From the NCBI GenBank assembly GCA_963693285.1, contig OY848917.1, positions 9,734,192 through 9,798,191 on the forward strand: a stretch of DNA of 64,000 nucleotides, read 5' to 3'. Of the stretch, positions 46,489 to 57,617 are shown piece by piece. The translations under genes and the position numbers were made by a program. The stretch comes from Xestospongia muta. Taxonomy: Eukaryota; Porifera; Demospongiae; Haplosclerida; Petrosiidae. The notes under the pieces are model-generated. The model searched no databases. It was not told where the DNA came from and was given only the letters and a program-made list of their open reading frames with translations. The first letter of the stretch is position 1; each line of letters opens with the position of its first letter.

Positions 46489-46996
46489 CTTTGCAATGCA
46501 CTGAAAGACCACATACCTGGAGCTATTCATCTTAGTTGCTTAAAACACGTCAAAGATGCTATTGAACGCAAGTTACATGAACTAAAGTTTGACTCACAAA
46601 GCATTCATGTCATAATCGAAGTGATTTTTGGATCTATTACAGATGGTATTCATGAAGTTGGTCTCTCCGATGCTACTGATCATAAAGACTTTTTTTCAAA
46701 GTTGATGTCTCTTGAAAGTAAATGGAATGAGGTGGAAAGAAATCATCGTTATTTCCTGTTGAATGAACAATGAAATCCTGTTTTTTTATGATTGGTTCTG
46801 TATTAACTACAACGATATTTTTTCTGAGAGCATCATACAATGTGTAAGAGAGCGTGCAGGATTAGGTAAACCACCTTCACTGCTTTAGAATAATTGCAGT
46901 GAGTCAATAAATAAGGTTATCAAACAGCATGTCCATCACCAGAAGAGTCCCTTACCGGTATTTTAAAAGGATCTGTATATACTGATTGAGGAACAG

Positions 46997-47393
46997 AGCA
47001 ATAATTCATCTGAACCGTCAAAAGAGTAAGCCATTACATAATTAATATACATGTACACTGCATCTGATGTGTTCAGCAAATAAGCACAAGACAGAGTTGA
47101 TGGTAGATAGGACACCAATAACAATGACCACAACACAAAAACCATAGTTATTCCTTTAGGGATAATCGTATTTTGTAAGCCAAAGTTTACTTGAGTACTG
47201 AATGACATTCACGTCTTGTTTCACTGATCCGACTTATAAAGTGCATTTATAAAATGTATTATATAGTTGACAAAACTCTTTTACGTATTGCACATGCGTG
47301 ATAGTACAGATAGCACTTTTTAGGGTAAATAGAATATACAGACTGTGGATCACGGACTTAGATCATGAAAGACAATGAATAATATTAAAATCC
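46997..47393 (-). pseudogene. Duplicated promoter and signal-peptide segment of the PMP-like gene
   Basis: 47059-47393 matches 40445-40700: about 27 codons of the signal peptide and mature start (WSLLLVSYLPSTLSCAYLL), the 5' leader, and the upstream flank, with an extra ~80 bp near 47230-47320. The coding part stops matching after NTSDA and runs into the 50-bp repeat shared with 40945-41005. A truncated copy that could still drive a short secreted peptide. Confidence 0.8.
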
Positions 47394-49299
47394 ACGGGTT
47401 GACTGTGTACAAGTCTACCACTCTCTTTGTGCTAGCTATGACCATTACTGCCAACACTAGTTGTCAGTTTGTTTGCATTGACCAAACATGTAGTTACTAT
47501 CACCATGGTGTTGAACTCTCATATTTTGTATTTACATTCTCTGTCATTGTTTTACTTTAGTAAATGCAGTGTATAGTTTGCACCTCGCTCTACTTGGCAA
47601 AATAACAAAATGTCTAATAGGTAAATTTTAGTTTAGAACACAAACATAACCTCATAGCAATATATGTATATGTACTTAACAATTGCAGACTGAGTAGAAG
47701 ATTTACAGTTATAGTATGTGAAAACTGAAACTTTAAGACTGTAAAAAGATTTCTTGAGTTATTCTCACATTGAGAAGGCCTATGTAGCTGTCACAAAGAT
47801 TTTCATCTCTCATAATAATAATTGCTGGTTGGATGTGTTATGTACAACTAGCATACTAAGCAAGTTATAAGTTCAATGTCTGATGGATCTAGAATATGAA
47901 GTTACTATATTCAACAGATTATAAACCTGTCATGTATGCTCTATTTGCCAAAAGACATACAAACAATTACAATCATTTACATTAATATCTAAATCATGTT
48001 AATTTCAATTTTTGATGTAAACAAATAAAAAGGTATTTAAAACACAAACAAAGAATAAATATATACTTAATTGCTGATACTATATAATATGTAATTAAAA
48101 GTCAAAATGTCAAATTTACAAAGAAAAACAATTATCAAATTTTATGATATACCTGTAATTAAAAAATGGAAAAAATTGGTGAAATCTGGTAATACATTAA
48201 TTGAAATGGCTACCATTAACACATTATATATTTACCACAAATAGTGTGCATCTTTTTAAGGAAGTACATAAAACAGATTAATTTATTATTTGTCTAATGT
48301 AATCATATATTGCAATGTCAGCCATAACTTAGTCAAAAAACTGCTTGTCATGTCAGATATGACCGCAACCAGTAATAACCTCAGTAACAATGTGTGTGTA
48401 CTTTATATCAATGAATTTTATAAGTACATAATATCTAATTAGGACTAACATTGCTAAAAAGACTATAACTAATTATACATCTTAGATTTAGCAGTTATTA
48501 TTGAGTTGGATTAGATCTAGTAGATGTATTGGCCACATCTAGAAACAATGGAGATGTAAAACGAAAGGTCATTACATTTAGTACCAAATTGACAAGGCTA
48601 AGACTATATAGTATTGTATATGGTAACATTTTGAGATTTATGGTCATATTGGTCAATGTGTTGAATGCAGTTTTAATATAAATCAAGGGTACATACTAGC
48701 ACCAATATGCTATACAATAAGATAAGAGTTTAATAAGAGTTATGTCAATCAATTATGGATAGTTGTTCTATAGGTCTATAAATTAAAGTATTTACTAACT
48801 TTATGAATATAAGTACAGCTTTATAAAACTACTAATTCCAAACAACATCACAACTATTGTTTTTAACCAATTTAGCAATTTAGCAAATTTATTAGACAGC
48901 CATGTTTTTAACAGTTGTTGAGATAGCACAATGACACAAACATGACTGTAGGAAGCAAGCCATCAAGAGTGTATATTACCATCAACTCCATGTAGGTCAC
49001 CAATCTCATACCATTTAAAAGAAACTGAATATAGAAACACTAGCAGAACATGTTTCTGTGGTTCTAGGTCTCTGATAAAGTATAGAATATACTATATACT
49101 TATTTCACAGGTACATTAACTTTAAAAAAGTTAGTACAGCTAATAAAAAGTTAAAGATCTTTTGTTGTTAAATTTACAAAACAAACAAAGTGAAAAGCTT
49201 TCAAAATAAAAGTTAAAGTTTTCGTTTAGACAAGATATTACTGTAGTGTGTTTTAGAAAGAGTAAAATGGAACAATTACGAGTAAATTATCAGAATAAG
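47394..49299. other. AT-rich intergenic sequence
   Basis: No gene with support; only short open frames (47375-47560 and 48498-48686 are shown under rejected items). Confidence 0.55.
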
Positions 49300-49305
49300 T
49301 GTGTG

Positions 49306-50715
49306 TCCTGTCTTAAAATTCTAACATAATATGTATACAATAAAACATGTACATGAGCTGTCACTATTGTATCTAATATCTACTGACCATCTCAGGTTAC
49401 TTCGTTTGTGTAGTTAGTCCCTCCCATAACTTCTGACGACACTGTTGAATTTAATTGCTACTACTGGTAGTACTGCAAATGTTCCTTTTAAAATATAGCA
49501 AAATATAACAGTAAGTAATCGATATATTGTGACTGTTTAACTCCATTTATTGTGAACTTACAAGGACAAACACAATTTACTATATAGCTAATATATAGTT
49601 ACAAATTGGAATACACAAATGATGTCATAATTACAGTAACCAATTGATAACTTAATTTGTGATTGCTACTATTATTACGAAATTACTATTCAATTTCAGT
49701 TACTAATAGACTAATGGTTGTTTAGTTGGTATGTTTTGAAGGTTTCTTCTATAAGTACCACCAATTATAAAGTTATAATAACTATAACAATTTTTGATAG
49801 ATTCTATAGTAAACATTATGTAAGTTACAAATTGGTTACCTGGAATAGTTCACTTACATCAGTTTTATGCCAAACTATATGAATAACTATGATATTCACA
49901 AGGTTTTATAATATTATTTATTATTATAATACTTTATAGTTATTATAATGTTATTATTATAATACATTACTTATATATATTATTTATCATAAAGTCATTA
50001 TATTCAATTATATTTTAAAATTAACATGACATGACCAGTAGTTACTGGATAGCATCTATTCTTAATGAAAAGAATGACACATTAGTTACCATGGCAGCAA
50101 CTATCAAATAAACTTTATTTTTAAGTCACTTTTTCTTTACAGAATAGAGTGAGTGTTCTGTTTCATAATTCTATTATAATAGTATACAATAGAAAATATG
50201 TACTCGAAGTGTCATTATTGTATCAAGTATCTATAGCCCATGTTCTATTACTTCAGTATTATATAGTTGATCCGACCCATAACTTCTGATGCACTGTTGA
50301 ATTTAATCTCTATTACCATTAGTGCTACTAATGTACCTCTTGAAAATATATTATTGATATGTAGTGACTGTCTAACACCTTTTTTGTGGACTTATAAGGA
50401 CAAACACCATTCACTATATAACTAATATATAGTTACAAAATTGGAGCACATAAATGATGTCATAATTACAGTAACCAATTGATAACTTAATTTGTGGTTA
50501 CTACAATTCTTATGAAATTATCAGAGTTACTAATAGACTACTCATGGTTTAGTTAATATGTTTTTAAGTGAAGTCATAGTATCTGTTTAAAATTGTGTTA
50601 GATTCTATAGTAAACATCATATATTTATTTACAAATTGGTTACCTGGAATAGTTCCCTTGCATCAGTTTTATGCCAAATTATATGAATTACTATGGCATT
50701 CACAAGGTGTGGTGT
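49306..50715 (+). repeat. Direct duplication of ~570 bp upstream of the 50843 gene
   Basis: 49306-49900 and about 50150-50715 are diverged direct copies. They share CCATAACTTCTGA, TATATAGTTACAAA, ATGATGTCATAATTACAGTAA and GGTTACCTGGAATAGTTC, in the same order. The spacer of about 250 bp is very AT-rich. The second copy ends about 130 bp before the start codon at 50843, so it may supply promoter sequence. Confidence 0.85.
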
Positions 50716-50842
50716 CAACATATAGTATTTCCAGTCTGTAAAAGGCTGCCGTAATACAATTTGAATTATTTTGTTTGTTCATCAGTTTGATATTAATGCT
50801 CTATTGTTCATTTGATCATTCAGTGTTGAATCTGCTATCATC

Positions 50843-53800
50843 ATGAGCTGGTGTCATATCTATTATATAACTTCAGTTATATTGTATATTTACAGTGGAT
50901 ATGTTACTGCTTCTAAATATTATGTCTCTGCAACTCCTAATGGAGAATATTGCCCTACTACTGACCTACCTTGTCATGACCTCTCCTACTATATTGCTGA
51001 TTATAAGTTTTTCTTCACTAATGACACAATCTTTTCCTTCTTACAGGGAACTCATATTCTAAAAGGTACATTAGTAATCAGTGGTATAAGTAATATAACT
51101 CTACAGGGACAGGGTGATATAGAACAAGGCTTTCATGAGACAGTTATGCAATCTACCTCAGTAATAAGGTGTAGTAATAACAACGGAGGTGGTATACAAT
51201 TTACTAATAGTAGAGCTGTTGTATTAAAATCATTAACAATAGCAAGCTGTGGAGCATTTTTTAATACTAAATACGGACCAGGTAATGCTAGCTTACTTTT
51301 TGTTGATGTAAACGATGTTACATTGGAATGGTTATCAGTCCAGAATGGTTCTGGTATTGGAATCTATCTTTACAATACTTTTGATTTGTTAATTGCCTAT
51401 TCTACATTTACTAATAATGGAGGTCTTAATACTTTTGGATGCAATGCAGTAATTTTCTATGATAATCAGCTTAAAAGACTGTCCAAGGTTAATATTGTAA
51501 ACTCAAACTTTACACTGAGCTTAGGATATGGCATGGCTTTGTTGTATTTTAATGAAAATGATAATGACGTTGAGGTAATAATTGAAAATAATAACTTTTT
51601 ACATAATACTGCTAAGTATGGAGGAGGTGTTTTCATTTATTTGAATAATGGAAATGGTAATATTGAGTTTAGTAATTGCACTATCTACAACAATACCGCT
51701 CGGCAATATGGAGGAGGAGTGTTCATTGAATTGGATAGAGGAGGTGGTAGTATTGAGTTTAGTAATTGCACTATATACAATAATACTGCTCAGTATGGAG
51801 GTGGAGTGGAAATTCAATTGGATAATGGGAGTGGTAGTATTGAGTTTAGTAATTGTACTATATACAACAATACTGCTCAGCAATATGGAGGAGGAGTTTA
51901 CATATATTTGCTTAAAGGAAATGACAGTATTGAGTTCAGTAACTGTGCTATATACAACAATGCTGTTGAGTATAATGGAGGAGGAGTGATGATTCGCTTG
52001 TATAAAGGAAGTAATAGTATTGTGATTAGTGACAGCACTATATATAACAATACTGCATACTATGGATCAGGATTGAATATCATTGCTTTTCAAGCTACTT
52101 CAAGTAGCATTCAAGTTTCAAATGTTTTATTTCATTTCAATAAAGTACCAAACAAGCTTAATATACATCAATCAGCTCTGTTACTAAGCAACATTGAAAA
52201 TGTTACTTTGGACCAAATTGAGGTTAGTAATCATAACACAACTGGTTTACTAGGTATCAATAGCCTAATAATGTTTGATGGACATAGTACATTTGTAAAC
52301 AATTCTGGCATTTATGGTGGAGGTATTGCTTTATATGGATCCTCACAATTATTACTACGTCAGAATACAAACATATCATTTGTCAAGAATCATGCCAGTG
52401 AGTCAGGTGGAGGAATCTTTGTATCACAATTTCTTGATATAAACGTTACTACAGATTGCTCCTTTGGAGTCATTCCTTCTCACAATGTTTATGACAATAA
52501 GACAGTTTTATATTTTGTCAAAAATACAGCCGACACCTCAGGAAATGTCTTGTATGGAGGTCAAATCTCTGATTGTTTCAATAAACTCGACTTTGATCAC
52601 CTATTTTCTTACCATCCTCAACAGACAGGTCTATCAGTAGTGTCTTCAGATCCTATCAAAGTGTGTTTTTGTGATTCAAACAGACAAGATTGCTCTATTA
52701 CAAACATCACAATAACTGCAATGCCTGGAATTGGTGTTAACGTATCCCTAGCTACTGTTGGTATAAAAGATGGTTTAACAAAGGGTGAGATAAAATTGAC
52801 AGCATCAGATAGTTCATCTACTGTACAAACTGACAATACTAGACTAAATTCAACATGTACCAATGTAACTTTCAAGTTAAGACCAAACCCTTCATTGAAC
52901 ACAACACAAGTCTATGTAACACTTAAAAGTTCAATCATTGAACCTTCATCAGATCCCAGACATAAAGTCATTAAAATGAGCATTGAATCCTGTCCAATTG
53001 GGTTTCCATTGGAAAAGGAAACTTGTGTTTGCAGATCTGAATTAAAGTTATCTTCAATAACCTGTGATAGTAACACTCAAATTATAACTAGAGATGGTGA
53101 TATGTGGATTGGTTATAAAAATGACTCAGGTTGTCTTATTGTTTATCCAAACTGCCCCTTTGATTACTGCAATGATGGAACAGTTCATTTTAAAATCACC
53201 TCTCCTGATCCACAATGTCTTCTTAATCGATCTGGACTACTCTGTGGACAATGTGCTGAAGGACTAAGTCTCATGTTAGGTTCTAATCAATGTGGACAAT
53301 GTACTAATAATTACTACTTAGCTATTATTATTCCATTTGCTGTAGCTGGTATTGCACTGGTAACTTTCATCATTACTTTAAACTTAACTGTGTCTGTGGG
53401 TACAATCAATGGTCTTATATTCTATGCTAATGTTGTTAAAATGTACGAACCTATCTTCTTTTCAAATGGTCCTGTGAAACTTCTTAGTCAATTCATTTCC
53501 TGGCTCAATCTTGATCTGGATATTGAGACATGTTTCTTTGATGGTATGGATTCTTGCAGTAAGGCATGGCTACAGTTTATCTTTCCAGGCTATGTTTGGT
53601 TTCTCTTAATACTCATTGTGATATCATCACAATATTCTAGCAAAGTGGTTCGACTTGTAGGTTCACATGCAGTTCCAGTACTAGCCACTATGATCCTTCT
53701 CTCTTATACTAAACTGATACGCACTGTTTTTAAGGCACTTTATTTCACTAATATTCAGTGTAATGCAGACAATAATGTCACATTATTGAGGTGGTACATT

Positions 53801-54535
53801 GATGCAAATGTCCAATATGTAGGAGGTTATTGTCATCTACCATTATTCCTGTTCTCACTGACTGTACTTATTTTACTGATTGTTCCATACACCTTCTATC
53901 TTCTTGCTATACCATTATTTGAAGGACCCTTATCAAAATATATGTGTTGCTGCCAAAAGTATATGAAGCCTTTTTTTGATGCATATGGAGGTCCATATAA
54001 GGATAAGTGTCGTTTTTGGACTGGATTTTTACTACTTGTTCGTGTTGTCTTAGCACTGATTGTGTCTCTAGATACTGAGGCTAATATAAGTTTGGATGTA
54101 CTAATATCTCTTTTATTTGTTATTATATCAATGTATTTTCTTTCGAGAGGAATATATCGACATTTACCATTGGCTTATCTAGAGATGTCTTTTTTTCTTA
54201 ACCTCATGTTAATGGCTTATGTGAATGTACAAACCTACAATACATCAAAGTCAAGTCAAGTGTTAAGTGTTGCTTTAGTATCAGTATCATTTGTAGTATT
54301 CTGTGGTATTATCCTCTATCATGTCTGGAATCATCTGTCTGAATCTTTTTTAAAACGACTATTTGCAAAAATTATGAGGGTATTGAAGAAGACTCCGCCA
54401 GATACTATTACTGATGATGCAGAAGTTCCTTTAATGTGTCCTGGATCCCCTGCTTTAATATGTGAAACTAGTTCAGTGACTGTGGTATCAGTAGTAATGA
54501 GACGAGAATCACTACTGGATGATGAAAATGACTAA
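50843..54535 (+). CDS. Large multi-pass membrane protein with PMP-like beta-helix repeats
   Basis: An intact 1230-residue single-exon frame, paralogous to 36789-40529. Residues 1-24 are a signal peptide. The ectodomain (about 25-720) is beta-helix-like with five very similar ~34-residue repeats (EFSNCTIYNNTA then YGGGV) at residues about 250-410. A cysteine-rich stalk (CPIGFPLEKETCVC, CPFDYCNDGT, GLLCGQCAEGLSLMLG) runs to about 820. Roughly eight hydrophobic helices span 824-1180 (AVAGIALVTFIITLNLTVSVG at the first). The tail ends with ESLLDDEND. TM and stalk motifs match the paralog; ectodomains differ in sequence. The protein is at the plasma membrane by inference. Ligand and signalling are unknown. 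Confidence 0.92.
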   Translation: MSWCHIYYITSVILYIYSGYVTASKYYVSATPNGEYCPTTDLPCHDLSYYIADYKFFFTNDTIFSFLQGTHILKGTLVISGISNITLQGQGDIEQGFHETVMQSTSVIRCSNNNGGGIQFTNSRAVVLKSLTIASCGAFFNTKYGPGNASLLFVDVNDVTLEWLSVQNGSGIGIYLYNTFDLLIAYSTFTNNGGLNTFGCNAVIFYDNQLKRLSKVNIVNSNFTLSLGYGMALLYFNENDNDVEVIIENNNFLHNTAKYGGGVFIYLNNGNGNIEFSNCTIYNNTARQYGGGVFIELDRGGGSIEFSNCTIYNNTAQYGGGVEIQLDNGSGSIEFSNCTIYNNTAQQYGGGVYIYLLKGNDSIEFSNCAIYNNAVEYNGGGVMIRLYKGSNSIVISDSTIYNNTAYYGSGLNIIAFQATSSSIQVSNVLFHFNKVPNKLNIHQSALLLSNIENVTLDQIEVSNHNTTGLLGINSLIMFDGHSTFVNNSGIYGGGIALYGSSQLLLRQNTNISFVKNHASESGGGIFVSQFLDINVTTDCSFGVIPSHNVYDNKTVLYFVKNTADTSGNVLYGGQISDCFNKLDFDHLFSYHPQQTGLSVVSSDPIKVCFCDSNRQDCSITNITITAMPGIGVNVSLATVGIKDGLTKGEIKLTASDSSSTVQTDNTRLNSTCTNVTFKLRPNPSLNTTQVYVTLKSSIIEPSSDPRHKVIKMSIESCPIGFPLEKETCVCRSELKLSSITCDSNTQIITRDGDMWIGYKNDSGCLIVYPNCPFDYCNDGTVHFKITSPDPQCLLNRSGLLCGQCAEGLSLMLGSNQCGQCTNNYYLAIIIPFAVAGIALVTFIITLNLTVSVGTINGLIFYANVVKMYEPIFFSNGPVKLLSQFISWLNLDLDIETCFFDGMDSCSKAWLQFIFPGYVWFLLILIVISSQYSSKVVRLVGSHAVPVLATMILLSYTKLIRTVFKALYFTNIQCNADNNVTLLRWYIDANVQYVGGYCHLPLFLFSLTVLILLIVPYTFYLLAIPLFEGPLSKYMCCCQKYMKPFFDAYGGPYKDKCRFWTGFLLLVRVVLALIVSLDTEANISLDVLISLLFVIISMYFLSRGIYRHLPLAYLEMSFFLNLMLMAYVNVQTYNTSKSSQVLSVALVSVSFVVFCGIILYHVWNHLSESFLKRLFAKIMRVLKKTPPDTITDDAEVPLMCPGSPALICETSSVTVVSVVMRRESLLDDEND
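51640..52070 (+). repeat. Tandem coding repeats of ~102 bp
   Basis: Five successive units share ATTGAGTTTAGTAATTGCAC and ATACTGCT...ATGGAGG. High nucleotide similarity at synonymous sites suggests recent expansion or gene conversion within the ectodomain. Confidence 0.85.
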
Positions 54536-54690
54536 TGCCTGATTTTTTAACATATAATACAATTGTTTAAATTCTACCTCATGAAAACTGATTATGTTTG
54601 ATTTGAGTAACCATATTTCGAACATGTAGTTAACAACAATAGCAGTATGTAATGTAAACTATAATATTGTAGAAATTTGTTATTTGTACT

Positions 54691-54696
54691 AATAAA
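54691..54696 (+). terminator. Polyadenylation signal
   Basis: AATAAA about 155 bp after the stop codon of the 50843-54535 gene. Confidence 0.6.
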
Positions 54697-55944
54697 CTTA
54701 ATGTTAATATTGTTTTGGTTTTATTATTTTTGTTATTGAGTATTAATTATGAAGTATTATTTCTGTTAATGATTATTAATTGAAGCCCATAGACTCATAA
54801 AAGAGGAAGGAGTGTACAACTATGTATTGCAGCATTGAGCAAAAACATTAGTTGAAATGACCATAATAAGGAAATGTGCAAATATTTCATAGATGACTTG
54901 TTGGTAAAACCAACTTTTAAGTATTTTAACCCTTTTATGACTCTCATATAGAGCTCTAGTTTAGAAAAATGAATTGTTATGAGATAAAGGAACACCGCCA
55001 TTAGTATACACTAAACTATTAATTAGTAAGGGACTAGAAGAAATATCATAAATATAGAATGACTATATAAGAAAATTTAAATAAAGAAATGTTTAGATTT
55101 GGCCCATGGTCTTAAGTAAAAAAATTACAAAATAACTTGAAATGTTTAAGGAGTTAGCTATATAGGGCCTTGTTAAGTGACATTAGTAATACTGCTCTAA
55201 AATATTGCATTACATTTTAAAAAATACCACTTGTTCTACAAGTTTATTGTACATTAAATGAATCTCTTGTTGTTTTATAGTTTGAAGCCTTTCTGAGCAC
55301 AACCATTTATATTTAAAATAAAGATGACATTTCCAGTATTCACTAGTTCATTTCAAGTATCTATTCTTAAATAAAATGATGATGTATTAGTTACAATGGC
55401 AACAATGTCACATGAACTCTAATTCTTTGGTCTAATATACCAGTCAAGGTAAGTCATAATCTTTTGTCAAAGTAAGAGGAAATAAAAGGGATGCTTTTGA
55501 CAACTCTGTACACTATTAATACTGTAACAGAAACAGAATCTACAATATGAAGGGGACTGGAAAATGATAGATGAAGGGTCAAGGGACTTGTAAAGTAAAT
55601 ACATATTGTTTAAGTCAACCACTGAACAAACAATCAATACAATATAGGCTGAGGTAGGTGATAACACTATGGTCACACAACAGATCTAAGACATTTGCAC
55701 TTACTTGATAATGTTAGGAACTCTATTGCTAGAGAGTTGCTTCAAAGAGTTTCATTTCATCACACCTTAGACAATGTATGTGACAGTGTTAGCACAAATC
55801 TGAAATGAGTTCATCTACTAAGTAGAAAGACATAAGAAATATTGAAAAGTCATATTACTTATGTAGACAGAAAATACGAATGGGCACAATGCTACAGACA
55901 AGAATCATTTATTAACACCAATATGTATGTTGAGATTGTAGTAT
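54697..55944. other. AT-rich intergenic sequence
   Basis: No supported gene. 55340-55430 weakly resembles 50030-50125 (TCTATTCTTAA ... TTAGTTAC.ATGGCA.CAA). Confidence 0.5.
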
Positions 55945-56290
55945 TGTTTACTTTAGCGTGTCGGAACTGAACTTTATTTGAAACTCAACTGCTTATATAT
56001 TAGTACATAATGAAGAGTATTCTAGAAAAATCCTATGCAAAACATGGCTTAGAATAGTCTAGAATAATTAGCACCTAATAAATTAACATAAATGTCATAT
56101 TCACAATAAGAGTTATACCACATCTCCCTTTCCAGGAAGAGTCACTTGAACAAAGGGCTCAGTATTTCTGGGTGGTCGAATTACAGTATTAGTTCTTGTT
56201 TGAGTCATTATTTGAGTGCTCTCAGGTTGAAGATCACAGGGAGTGATTTGAGATGAAGTTGGGGCCTGATTAAGATGACATTAGTTTCTT
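55945..56290 (-). mobile_element. LTR retrotransposon 3' remnant
   Basis: On the minus strand the last codons of a pol-type tail (IMTQTRTNTVIRPPRNTEP ... KGDVV) end at TAA. They overlap a purine tract (GGAAAGGGAGA) and an LTR-like stretch starting TGTGGTATAACTC (56122) and ending GTAAACA (55945), about 178 bp. The element is cut off near 56290 and the 5' part is absent. Confidence 0.65.
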
Positions 56291-56578
56291 CGAAACTGGC
56301 TTGTATCTCTTTAAACAAAGTAAGATCTAGGCATAGTCAAACTTCAAGTAAAGTAACCTATCATATCTGACAAATCATGTATCTTGATTATTAAGCCTAC
56401 CATAGTTTAGTTTTAGGTTTAGTTTATATAAGTATTGTAAGTGTATTTTAAGTAAAGTGTATCCTAATACATGTAGTAGTTTGTATAGTGTAAGGTTTCT
56501 ACCAAAATCATTAAATTAGTTTTAGTTCTTATAATATATCTTTGTTTGTGATTAATGAGTTGTTACTGTAGACATCAG

Positions 56579-56666
56579 TTGACGCTAACCTACACTATTT
56601 ATGTCCCATTTTGCAATGAAGGAACATCAGTTCTACTAAAGGGACAGTTACTATCATATAACCCAG
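56579..56666 (+). other. Isolated exon-like open stretch
   Basis: An 88-nt stretch lies between GACATCAG and CCAG|GTATTT, reading TYTIYVPFCNEGTSVLLKG. Joined to 56944 it reaches a stop after GGDADLAK, so it would be a different product or frame. Unrecognised. Confidence 0.2.
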
Positions 56667-56943
56667 GTATTTAATACTGGTTAAGTATTTCTCATTAGGA
56701 GATTTTAGGAGCTTTTAGATTTATTTAGAGTAACTCAATTTATCACAAAATCAAATATGGTAAGTTAAATGAACCGTAAATGTAGTAATTATCAGATTGG
56801 AAGCTAGAGATTACTTACTAAAAGACAGTTGAGAATGCCTTAATAGCAATATGAGGAAGAACATTTGTACTTTTGTTGATTGATATTTTTCATCAGTTTA
56901 ATGTTACTGATACTTTAGAAATATTTTAATATTTATTTTACAG

Positions 56944-57181
56944 GTGGTGATGCTGACCTTGCCAAATAAATGTAGCTTTTCTAAAGATTGTCAAAGACTT
57001 GGTGTTTCTATACAAACGTTTTATGAGGTTTGCAGTTGTTTGATATCAATGATTTTTGTTATTAATTGTTATAAGTACACTGGTATTTATGTCTTTGTAG
57101 ACTAAAGCTAAAATTGAAGAAAAAGAACAGATTGGCTTCTTATGTGTAAAACCTTTCCCGAGTTGGCCATGGACAGACTAA
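56944..57181 (+). CDS. Small two-exon reading frame, unidentified
   Basis: Exon 56944-57027 (acceptor TTTTACAG, donor GAG|GTTTGC) and exon 57101-57181 (acceptor TTTGTAG) join in phase 0. They read LPNKCSFSKDCQRLGVSIQ in the first and KIEEKEQIGFLCVKPFPSW in the second, ending at a TAA (57179-57181). An ATG at 56950 could start it, giving about 52 residues. Upstream exons are more likely but were not found. No family is recognised. The 73-nt intron fits the other introns in the window. Confidence 0.4.
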
Positions 57182-57617
57182 GAGATCAAAGTTGCATTCA
57201 TCATTAAATCTAGCCTATTGCTGCACGAGCCAAACCTTGTGTATGCATGTATTCCTAGTATATAATATTATAGATATATATGTATGCATAAATATATTTT
57301 ATATAAGTAATTATAATCCATATCATTCTAGTGTGTTGTTGTGACTAGACAATTGTATGATGTATAACGTTTTGTTTGTGTAATACTATTATATTTCAAA
57401 TGTCATAAGAAACTAACAATCAGTGAAGAAATACCTAATATGGTAACTGTGGTGTGTTTGTGTGTAGCGAAATAGTTGTAATATTATCTGTTTGTGAAAC
57501 ATCTGAATGTTGACATAGTAGATAATAGTAGGCTAATTAATACTACATATCATAAATAGTCAGGAACTTCTAGTCAAGTCTATATCAATATCACTTCCTT
57601 TTGTTGCTGTATTTACA
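57182..57617. other. Intergenic
   Basis: AT-rich; upstream region of the gene at 57618. No distinct element was identified. Confidence 0.5.

Larger units (their letters stand above)
41298..46964 (+). pseudogene. MULE-type transposase-like gene, interrupted by a Ty3/gypsy element
   Basis: Host pieces 41298-41579, 41662-42369 and 46494-46964 form one degraded protein. The first has LEDVRCEDNGSWIKNGVRK. The second has ATEEQLRQLVLNCTHKK, then HDPTFNLGE, YFLNQITSLKPEVRNVKAV and DGELTLC. After the inserted element come ALKDHIPGAIHLSCLKHVKD, FGSITDGIHEVGL, and a C-terminal SESINKVIKQHV. The D ... DGE ... HLxCxxHxxD pattern is that of Mutator-like (MULE) DDE transposases. Single-base shifts occur in an A7 run (42113) and a T7 run (42163). 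TAG and TGA stops interrupt the C-terminus. An intron may separate the first two pieces (acceptor GTACTAG at 41670). Confidence 0.7.

Noticed and set aside
47375..47560. 61-codon plus-strand frame
   Set aside because: Short and without motifs; it starts at the edge of the duplicated promoter block.
48498..48686. 62-codon minus-strand frame
   Set aside because: AT-rich background with no similarity or splice context.
51599..51989. Opposite-strand and shifted frames over the ectodomain repeats
   Set aside because: Shadows of the tandem repeats in the real gene.
36789..54535. Bacterial contamination because of chlamydial PMP-like repeats
   Set aside because: Neighbouring genes have introns, paralogs are in tandem with eukaryotic retroelements, and the helices and acidic tails are unlike bacterial autotransporters.
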